Source of the DNA: JBMNCR01 sp049366695
GTDB lineage: Bacteria > Bacillota > Clostridia > Eubacteriales > Alkalibacteraceae
Reading direction: 5' to 3'
DNA: 7,302 bases
Assembly: GCA_049366695.1 (NCBI GenBank)
Contig: JBMNCR010000002.1
Coordinates: forward strand, 1-7,302
The notes beneath the pieces were generated by a model that was given only the letters and a program-made list of their open reading frames with translations, was not told the origin of the DNA and searched no databases. A program made the position numbers and the translations under genes. Each line of letters begins with the position of its first letter. Positions within the stretch are counted from its first letter, which is position 1. This document shows positions 1-5,028 of the stretch, in pieces.

Positions 1-47
1 ACAAAATCTCAATATCTAAACCGGCTTCGGATATACGCCATTACCTT

Positions 48-54
48 AAGGAGG
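48..54 (+). promoter_or_regulatory. Shine-Dalgarno site of cls
   Basis: AAGGAGG lies 7 bases before the ATG at 62, a near-perfect ribosome binding site that fixes this start. The 47 bases before it show no convincing promoter. They include a small CCG-GCTT-CGG inverted repeat (21-30), too short to interpret. The promoter probably lies outside the window. Confidence 0.85.
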
Positions 55-61
55 CAAGATA

Positions 62-1510
62 ATGCTATTAGTTACTTCATATAGTTTATCCATAGTACTT
101 ATTATCAACTTTATTTTAACTTTTATCATAATTTTTCTTGAAAGAAAAGATCCACAAAGTACTTATGCATGGCTCTTATTTATATGGATTATTCCTGCTT
201 TAGGTTTCTTATTTTATCTTATCTTTTCTCAAAATATTGCTAGAAGAAAAATTTTTAAATTGTATTGTGACGAGTTAGAGATCACAAATAAATTATTAAA
301 CCAGCAGAAAAATGATTTAATAAGTGATAAAATAGTTTTTGAAGATTCTTTTAGAGAACAATATAAGGATATAATTCATTTTCATCAAAATATAAGTAAT
401 TCTTTGTACACAAATAATAATCAAATTAAAATATTTACTGACGGCAAAGAGAAATTTAAAAACCTCTTTGAAAATATTGATAAAGCCAAAGATCATATTC
501 ATGCAGAATATTTTATAATCAAAAATGATGATTTAGGGAAATCTTTTATTGAACTTCTTACTAAAAAAGCAAATCAAGGTGTAGAGGTTCGGTTATTATA
601 TGATGATCTTGGAGGTCGTTTTATTAGCAATGAAGTTTTAAAAGAATTTTTAGCTGCTGGTGGAAAAATAGGAAGGTTCTTCCCATCTAAATTAAAATAT
701 ATTAATTTTAAAGCTAATTATAGAAACCATCGAAAAATTGTTGTAATAGATGGTAAAGTTGGTTATATTGGCGGTTTTAATGTTGGAGACGAATATTTAG
801 GTCTTAAGAAAAAAATGGGTTACTGGAGAGACACTCACATTCGTATATCTGGTGGGGCAGTTTATGAGTTGCAACTTAGATTTTTATTAGATTGGCGTTC
901 TGCTACTAATGAAGATGTTAGACTTACCAGTAAGTTTTTAACCGACGATACTTTTGATGGAGATATAGGAATCCAAATCGTATCTTCTGGGCCTGATGAT
1001 GTAAACGAACAAGTAAAACAAGGATATTTAAAAATAATTAATTCTGCAAGAAAATATATATTTATTCAAACCCCATATTTTATCCCTGATCAAAGTATGC
1101 TAGAAGCTTTAAAAATTGCTGCAAAATCAGGAATTGATGTTAGAATCATGATACCCAATAAACCTGATCATATGTTTGTATATTGGGCTACGTACTCCTA
1201 TGTGGGGGATCTTGTGAAATATGGTGCAAAAGCGTATATTTATAACAATGGCTTTTTGCATTCAAAAACTATAATTTCAGATGATGCAATTTCATCGGTA
1301 GGTACATGTAATTTTGATATAAGAAGTTTTAGACTAAATTTTGAAGCTAATGCTTTTATATATGATCAAGATATTGCAACAGAGTTAAGAGATATTTTTT
1401 ATGAAGATATGCAGGTATGTACTGAAGTAGGCTATGAAGAATACAAAAAGAGAACTATAATTATTAAACTAAAAGAATCCATCTCTAGATTATTTTCTCC
1501 TGTTTTATAA
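62..1510 (+). CDS. cls: Cardiolipin synthase (phospholipase D family)
   Basis: This is a membrane enzyme expected to join two phosphatidylglycerol molecules into cardiolipin plus glycerol. The 482-residue length is typical of bacterial ClsA-type enzymes. Two hydrophobic helices at about residues 6-26 and 34-56 form the N-terminal membrane anchor. Two phospholipase D catalytic motifs follow. The first is H223-x-K225-x4-D230, within NHRKIVVIDGKVGYIGGFN. The second is H400-x-K402-x4-D407, within LHSKTIISDD, followed by VGTCNFDIRSF. Both HKD sets are complete, so the enzyme should be active. The family-typical segments YFIIKNDDLG (151-160) and QTPYFIPD (336-343) are also present. The start is set by the strong ribosome binding site at 48-54. 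The 3' end overlaps the convergent HD-domain gene by 6 bp. Family assignment is firm; substrate preference within the family is inferred. Confidence 0.95.
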   Translation: MLLVTSYSLSIVLIINFILTFIIIFLERKDPQSTYAWLLFIWIIPALGFLFYLIFSQNIARRKIFKLYCDELEITNKLLNQQKNDLISDKIVFEDSFREQYKDIIHFHQNISNSLYTNNNQIKIFTDGKEKFKNLFENIDKAKDHIHAEYFIIKNDDLGKSFIELLTKKANQGVEVRLLYDDLGGRFISNEVLKEFLAAGGKIGRFFPSKLKYINFKANYRNHRKIVVIDGKVGYIGGFNVGDEYLGLKKKMGYWRDTHIRISGGAVYELQLRFLLDWRSATNEDVRLTSKFLTDDTFDGDIGIQIVSSGPDDVNEQVKQGYLKIINSARKYIFIQTPYFIPDQSMLEALKIAAKSGIDVRIMIPNKPDHMFVYWATYSYVGDLVKYGAKAYIYNNGFLHSKTIISDDAISSVGTCNFDIRSFRLNFEANAFIYDQDIATELRDIFYEDMQVCTEVGYEEYKKRTIIIKLKESISRLFSPVL

Positions 1511-2092
1511 TCTCTCCAACCTACCTAGTTTTCTTTTGCCATATTTTTTTAATCTTCTACTATACTCACCAGTAGCTAAAATTTTATCAGCTAATGATAC
1601 TATCCATGATTCTCTGTATATAGGTATACCAAAAGGAAACATATGTTTAAGTATAATATCTTTTTCTATCTTGTTTATTTCAAAATATTTCTGAGCATTA
1701 TCATAAGCAATTTTAGGATGATCAAATATATGCATACAAGCAGTATAAAATATCTTCCATGTCCTCTTGTTAAATTTGTACAAATAAAAGTCATGGAGCA
1801 AAGCCCCTCTAACCGTAGAAACAACATCTAAATTTAGTTTCCTAGCCATTACAAAAGATAAATAGGCTACTTCTAACGAATGATGAAAAACACTTTCATC
1901 ATGGTGTATTATATTTTTCATCTTTTGAAACTCCATATTATTCACAATGGGTTTAGCCAATGTTACAAATTCATGACAATACTTTTTTAAGTCTTCCAGT
2001 TTATTCACTATCCTTTTTAGTAGTTGGTCAGTCAGTCTGTTAGGGTATGGGTATTTAACAAGCATTGAGCCATCAAAATCATCGAGAATCAT
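1505..2092 (-). CDS. HD-domain protein (putative metal-dependent phosphohydrolase)
   Basis: This 195-residue protein probably lacks a signal peptide or membrane segment. The HD-fold metal ligands are visible in order: H71 (in FHHSLEVAY), H100-D101 (in GALLHDFYLY), H125 (in FDHPKIAYDNA), H150 (in LKHMFPF) and D169 (in SLADK). The spacing and extra histidines resemble small HDIG-like clostridial proteins that usually bind two metal ions. The substrate is unknown (nucleotide or other phosphoester is only a family guess). The core begins near residue 50 (NNMEFQKMKNIIHH). The C-terminus is strongly basic. The start is uncertain. The ATG at 2090-2092 has no ribosome binding site, and neither the in-frame ATG at 2063-2065 nor the GTG codon for V29 has a well-placed one. 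Residues 1-22 or so lie next to, and may derive from, repeat DNA. It is convergent with cls, overlapping its stop region by 6 bp. Confidence 0.8.
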   Translation of the reverse strand: MILDDFDGSMLVKYPYPNRLTDQLLKRIVNKLEDLKKYCHEFVTLAKPIVNNMEFQKMKNIIHHDESVFHHSLEVAYLSFVMARKLNLDVVSTVRGALLHDFYLYKFNKRTWKIFYTACMHIFDHPKIAYDNAQKYFEINKIEKDIILKHMFPFGIPIYRESWIVSLADKILATGEYSRRLKKYGKRKLGRLERL

Positions 2093-2140
2093 TGAAGAAT
2101 CATTGGGGACGGTTCCTGTTGCTTACGTTAGTCTGTTAGG
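2034..2140. repeat. GGGGACGGTTCC-type repeat fragment with AGTCTGTTAGG direct repeats
   Basis: AGTCTGTTAGG occurs twice in direct orientation, at 2034-2044 (inside the start of the HD-domain gene) and 2130-2140. Between them lies ATTGGGGACGGTTCC (2102-2116), followed by TGTTGC. I recall GGGGACGGTTCC strings as common near IS200-like Y1 (REP-associated) transposases in Clostridia. That link is from memory and no transposase is present here. The fragment runs up to and probably into the 5' end of the HD-domain gene, so part of that gene's N-terminal coding sequence may be repeat-derived. The boundaries are approximate. Confidence 0.5.
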
Positions 2141-2143
2141 TCA

Positions 2144-2352
2144 CAGGACTCCTTTGGGGTCAAGATCCTTCGTCACAAAGATCCTCTGGATAACGTAGTA
2201 TGATGGTTCAGCCATGGCTCGAATGTCATTCAGAGCGGAGCGAAGAATCTTATTCTCCAACAACTTCTCAGTATTACAAGCATAGGGTATTCCTCTTGGA
2301 CCTAAGATCCTTCCTCACGATCACCTCTAGATGACAGGAAGCGGGGCTTCCT
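2144..2352. repeat. Composite palindromic intergenic repeat, copy A
   Basis: This GC-richer non-coding block has three related arms. Arm 1 (2161-2194) and arm 3 (2303-2335) read TAAGATCCTTC...CTCTGGATGAC or close to it. Arm 2 (2225-2252) reads in the opposite sense, GTCATTCAGAG...GCGAAGAATCTTA. Arm 2 can pair with either neighbour into a long imperfect hairpin. The sequence resembles the widespread intergenic family with GTCATTCTGAGCGAAGCGAA-like cores. Copy B at 6959-7230 has the same arm order and orientation. A 76-base ungapped segment (2182-2257 against 6997-7072) differs at only 6 positions, all transitions, and its last 35 bases are identical. A small hairpin, AGGAAGC-GGG-GCTTCCT (2336-2352), closes the element. 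No ORF of note lies inside it. Confidence 0.85.
2336..2352 (+). terminator. Possible terminator-like hairpin at the end of copy A
   Basis: A perfect 7-bp stem (AGGAAGC with GCTTCCT) and a GGG loop are followed by a T-rich but C-interrupted stretch. On the + strand it could slow or stop readthrough into the response regulator gene, but there is no clean T run and no upstream + strand gene that clearly needs it. It is better supported as a structural part of the repeat. Confidence 0.3.
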
Positions 2353-2409
2353 CTTCTCACTTTCCATCTTTCTACCTTTTTCAACTTTTTAACTCTTCAA
2401 CTCTTCCAA
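2353..2409. repeat. Pyrimidine-rich tail of repeat copy A
   Basis: The + strand is almost entirely C and T, with recurrent CTTTTTCAAC / CTCTTCAAC-like units at irregular 9-12 base spacing. An equivalent tract follows repeat copy B (7231-7268), so it appears to belong to the element and not to be local sequence bias. Read on the other strand it is purine-rich. It contains no gene. Confidence 0.55.
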
Positions 2410-2466
2410 TTATTATATGCATTTAAATTATTTTATTTCATGTCTCATCTTATTATTAAAATTATT

Positions 2467-2489
2467 TGGTATAATTAATCTTGAGGTGA
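2467..2489 (+). promoter_or_regulatory. Extended -10 promoter and ribosome binding site of the response regulator gene
   Basis: TGGTATAAT (2467-2475) is a perfect extended -10 element. No good -35 sits 16-18 bases upstream, which is acceptable for this promoter class. Transcription would begin near 2482, right at the TGAGGTGA ribosome binding site (2482-2489), leaving a leader of only about 12 bases before the ATG at 2494. I see no TNACA-N4-TGTAA operator here, so expression may not depend on the module's own regulator. A weak opposing candidate for the HD-domain gene exists on the other strand (-10 at 2412-2417, -35-like at 2436-2441). It would give that gene a leader of about 310 bases running through repeat A. 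Confidence 0.6.
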
Positions 2490-2493
2490 AATT

Positions 2494-3174
2494 ATGTACA
2501 AGGTTCTTATTATTGAAGATGATTTTTCTATATGCAAAGAAATAAATACCTACTTAAGTAAATGGTCTTATGTATGCAAAATTATCAAAGATTTTAATAA
2601 TACTCTTGATGAATTTGTTGAGTTTAATCCTCATTTAGTATTACTAGATATCAACCTCCCCTTTTTCGATGGATTTTATTGGTGTCAAAAAATAAGAGAT
2701 TTATCCAATATCCCTATTATTTTTATTTCATCCCATGATACAGATATGGATAAAATAATGGGCATTAGCTTAGGTGGAGATGATTTTATTACTAAACCCT
2801 TTTCTTTAAATCTTCTTACCGCAAAAATACAGGCTATTTTAAGACGGACTTATTCTTATATCGACAGCAGTCTAAATATTCTACAATCAGGAGATGTCAT
2901 ATTAAATATTGATGAGTCCGTTGTATTATATAATAATAAAAGGCAAGAGCTAACTAAAAATGAGTATAAGATTTTGTATCTTTTAATGAAAAACACTGGC
3001 AAAATAATAAAAAGAGATACGATAATTGAATTTTTATGGGAAGACGAGAGTTTTGTCGATGATAATACTCTTACTGTAAATATCAATCGTCTTAGAAAAA
3101 AATTAAACAGCTTAGGTTTAAATAACGTTATTGTCACTATAAAAAGTATGGGGTATAAATTTCATGAAAGTTAA
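2494..3174 (+). CDS. OmpR-family response regulator (BceR-like)
   Basis: This 226-residue cytoplasmic transcription factor is the partner of the next gene's kinase. The receiver domain spans residues 1-120. It has the acidic pair D9/D10 (after E8), phospho-acceptor D52 in LLDINLP, switch residue S79 in FISSHD, and K101 in the TKPF motif. GGDDFITKPF and the IPIIFISS strand are typical of BceR-type regulators. A winged-helix DNA-binding domain covers about residues 128-224, with LTKNEYKILYLL, the recognition helix around 190-204 (DDNTLTVNINRLRKKL) and the wing GYKF. All key residues are intact. The start is fixed by TGAGGTGA just upstream. It overlaps the kinase gene by 11 bp, implying coupled translation. 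By context it should activate the downstream transporter pair, probably through the inverted repeat at 4173-4186. The family is firm; the inducing compound is unknown. Confidence 0.93.
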   Translation: MYKVLIIEDDFSICKEINTYLSKWSYVCKIIKDFNNTLDEFVEFNPHLVLLDINLPFFDGFYWCQKIRDLSNIPIIFISSHDTDMDKIMGISLGGDDFITKPFSLNLLTAKIQAILRRTYSYIDSSLNILQSGDVILNIDESVVLYNNKRQELTKNEYKILYLLMKNTGKIIKRDTIIEFLWEDESFVDDNTLTVNINRLRKKLNSLGLNNVIVTIKSMGYKFHES

Positions 3175-4186
3175 ATTGTTTTTTAAAGAGTATTTCTCTT
3201 TGATATTATTTTTTATTATTATACTATTATTTATATTCTCAGTATCTTTTTTTGATGCAAAGATAAGAATGTCTTCATCAAATTTCTTATATATGATAAT
3301 TTCAATTTTTATTATGTTTTTCATATATCTGATCATTGATTTTTCTATAAAATATCATAAATTAAAACAATTTCAAAAATTAACTCCTGAAGAATTAACT
3401 GAAAATGATATTAAAATTTTGGGATTTTATAATGAATATATGAAAACCATAATCCGATTTCAAAACGAAAGCAATCAAATAATTCAAACTTTAAACAAAC
3501 AAAAAGATAAAGAAATGGATTTTGTTTTATCTTGGGCTCATGATATAAAAATTCCTTTATCTGCAATGAAATTGATTCTAGAAAATAATCAAGATCAAAT
3601 TGATTATGATATATTTAAAAGTACCGAAAATCAAATCTTAAAAATCGAACATGATATAGATAAAATATTGTATTATATAAGACTGAATGATTTTAATCAA
3701 GATTATATTGTAGCTAATGTCAATATAAAGAAAATTATTTACGAACAACTAAAACAATACTCAAAGTTTTTTAGCTATAAGAAATTAAAGTTAAACATGA
3801 AAAATATTGACCACATTGTATTAAGCGATGAAAAATGGTTAGGTTTTATTATTAATCAATTGCTTTCCAATGCTATAAAATACGCTGATGAAAATGGCAG
3901 CATAGATATCTTTTGCATTAATGATAATCACTCTATTATTCTCACAGTACAAAATACAGGAATTGGTATAAAAAAAGAAGATATCCCTAGGATTTTTAAT
4001 AGAGGATTCACTGGTTACATAGGTAGACAAGGAAATAAAGCTACGGGGTACGGTCTATATCTAAGTAAAAAACTCTCAGATAAATTAAATCACAAATTAT
4101 ATGTAAACTCTATATACGGTGAAACAACAAGTTTTTATTTAGATTTTTCCAAAAAAGATACATTATACAATATTACAAAAATGTAA
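3164..4186 (+). CDS. Intramembrane-sensing sensor histidine kinase (BceS-like)
   Basis: This 340-residue membrane kinase has two helices (about 11-30 and 41-60) joined by a loop of about 10 residues, leaving no room for an extracellular sensor domain. That is the mark of BceS-type kinases, which sense through their partner permease. The H box holds H126 in SWAHDIKIPLSAMKL, the N box is N231-N236 in NQLLSNAIKY, the F region is IPRIFNRGFTG (274-284), and the G2 box is ATGYGLYLSKKL (293-304). The G1 box reads NTGIGI (264-269), with Asn where Asp is canonical. Asn at this position occurs in other kinases, so loss of activity is not implied. The start lies inside the regulator gene behind a weak GGGG (3150-3153), pointing to translational coupling. 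The stop codon lies inside the predicted operator of the downstream genes. Confidence 0.93.
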   Translation: MKVKLFFKEYFSLILFFIIILLFIFSVSFFDAKIRMSSSNFLYMIISIFIMFFIYLIIDFSIKYHKLKQFQKLTPEELTENDIKILGFYNEYMKTIIRFQNESNQIIQTLNKQKDKEMDFVLSWAHDIKIPLSAMKLILENNQDQIDYDIFKSTENQILKIEHDIDKILYYIRLNDFNQDYIVANVNIKKIIYEQLKQYSKFFSYKKLKLNMKNIDHIVLSDEKWLGFIINQLLSNAIKYADENGSIDIFCINDNHSIILTVQNTGIGIKKEDIPRIFNRGFTGYIGRQGNKATGYGLYLSKKLSDKLNHKLYVNSIYGETTSFYLDFSKKDTLYNITKM

Positions 4187-4201
4187 GGTTAGCTTTATAA
4201 T
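4172..4201 (+). promoter_or_regulatory. Candidate promoter of the transporter genes
   Basis: TATAAT at 4196-4201 has a -35-like ATTACA (4172-4177) at 18-bp spacing, which overlaps the left half of the predicted operator. The poor -35 is consistent with a promoter that needs an activator. Transcription would start near 4208, giving a leader of about 60 bases. A second TATAAT at 4245-4250 lies too close to the ribosome binding site to be the main promoter. Confidence 0.45.
4173..4186. promoter_or_regulatory. Predicted BceR-type operator, TTACA-N4-TGTAA
   Basis: TTACA (4173-4177), four A's, then TGTAA (4182-4186) form a perfect inverted repeat. It agrees with the TNACA-N4-TGTAA consensus that I recall for BceR-like regulators. 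It covers the last codons and stop of the kinase gene and sits about 85 bases before the ATPase start. TGTAAGGTTA beginning in its right half (4182-4191) recurs exactly 20 bp later (4202-4211). The sequence match is direct; binding is inferred from family and position. Confidence 0.6.
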
Positions 4202-4205
4202 TGTA

Positions 4206-4261
4206 AGGTTATTCAATGGAATACTGCAATCTTTTGTTATAACCTATAATTGTAAAGGAGG
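4206..4261 (+). promoter_or_regulatory. Leader hairpin and ribosome binding site of the ABC ATPase gene
   Basis: AAAGGAGG (4254-4261), 8 bases before the ATG at 4270, is an excellent ribosome binding site. AGGTTAT (4206-4212) can pair with ATAACCT (4239-4245), a 7-bp stem around a 26-base loop that ends 8 bases before it. The stem is AT-rich and weak, so a regulatory role is uncertain. The ribosome binding site itself is secure. Confidence 0.45.
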
Positions 4262-4269
4262 TCTTTAAA

Positions 4270-5028
4270 ATGAGCATTTTAAAGGTTGAAGGATTAAAAA
4301 AAATATATAAATCAAAAATTGGTCTTGTTCAATACTCTGCACTTAAAAATATTAATTTCGAGGTTGATGAGGGTGAATTTTTAGGTATTATGGGACCATC
4401 TGGTTCTGGTAAAACTACATTGTTAAATATTTTGGGCACTATTGACAAATGTTCTTCAGGTAATATTATACTTGGTGACAAGAATTTGTCTAACTTGAAT
4501 AAAAAAGAAATGTCTGCTTATCGTAGAGAGAACATCGGTTTTATATTTCAAGATTATAATTTATTAAATACTCTTACAGTAAAAGAAAATATCATCTTGC
4601 CATTGGTTTTAAACAAAGAAAGTATTAGCAAAATGGATTCTTTATTAAAAGAAATAACAAATGATTTAATGATTGCTGATATTTTACATAAATATCCCTA
4701 TGAAATTTCTGGCGGTCAACAACAAAGAGTTGCTACTGCTAGAGCAGTTATTTCAAAACCTAGAATTATTCTTGCTGATGAACCTACTGGAAATTTAGAT
4801 TCTAAATCTTCGAAGGAATTATTAGATATGCTAACCATTTTAAATACAAATTACAAGTCTACTATATTAATGGTATCTCATGATCCATACGCAACAAGTT
4901 ATTGCAATAGGGTAATCTTTATAAAAGATGGTGAACTTTATAATGAGATTTTTAGAGGTTTAAATAGAAAAGATTTTTATGATAAAATAATCAATACTCT
5001 AGCTTCCATTGGAGGTGAAAGACAGTGA
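4270..5028 (+). CDS. ABC transporter ATP-binding protein (BceA-like, peptide-antibiotic resistance)
   Basis: This 252-residue cytoplasmic ATPase powers the adjoining permease. The nucleotide-binding motifs are intact: Walker A GPSGSGKTT (42-50), Q-loop Q94 in FIFQDYNLL, signature SGGQQQR (147-153), Walker B IILAD with catalytic E171 (ADEPTGNLD), and switch H204 in VSHDP. The EPTGNLDSKS sequence and overall length place it in the MacB/LolD/BceA branch, whose partners are FtsX-fold permeases that work on substrates in the membrane or outside it. A short C-terminal extension (about 225-252) follows the core, as in BceA proteins. Its last codons overlap the permease start in a GTGA arrangement, so the two are co-translated. 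It is probably induced through the operator at 4173-4186. The substrate is unknown; a cell-wall-active peptide such as bacitracin or a lantibiotic is the family expectation. Confidence 0.93.
   Translation: MSILKVEGLKKIYKSKIGLVQYSALKNINFEVDEGEFLGIMGPSGSGKTTLLNILGTIDKCSSGNIILGDKNLSNLNKKEMSAYRRENIGFIFQDYNLLNTLTVKENIILPLVLNKESISKMDSLLKEITNDLMIADILHKYPYEISGGQQQRVATARAVISKPRIILADEPTGNLDSKSSKELLDMLTILNTNYKSTILMVSHDPYATSYCNRVIFIKDGELYNEIFRGLNRKDFYDKIINTLASIGGERQ

Noticed and set aside
1643..1831. Short + strand open frame within the HD-domain gene
   Set aside because: It lies entirely opposite a recognisable HD-fold gene with conserved metal ligands, and its translation has no recognisable domain.
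2144..2352. Regular-looking repeats that might be a CRISPR array
   Set aside because: The units are degenerate, alternate in orientation, have unequal spacing and lack unique spacers of constant length. No cas gene is present.
2099..2352. A remnant transposase gene in the repeat region
   Set aside because: No frame gives a transposase-like protein. Only the GGGGACGGTTCC-type string and palindromic arms suggest a non-autonomous element.
2410..2493. A BceR-type operator before the response regulator gene
   Set aside because: I looked for TNACA-N4-TGTAA or close variants and found none in this gap.
2856..3336. Antisense open frames opposite the regulator and kinase genes
   Set aside because: Their translations are low-complexity, rich in Ile, Leu, Ser and Lys, match no family I recognise, and lie wholly opposite well-supported genes in AT-rich DNA.
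4245..4250. TATAAT just before the ATPase gene as its main promoter
   Set aside because: Transcription would start inside the ribosome binding site (4254-4261), and no acceptable -35 lies 16-18 bases upstream. The TATAAT at 4196-4201 fits better.
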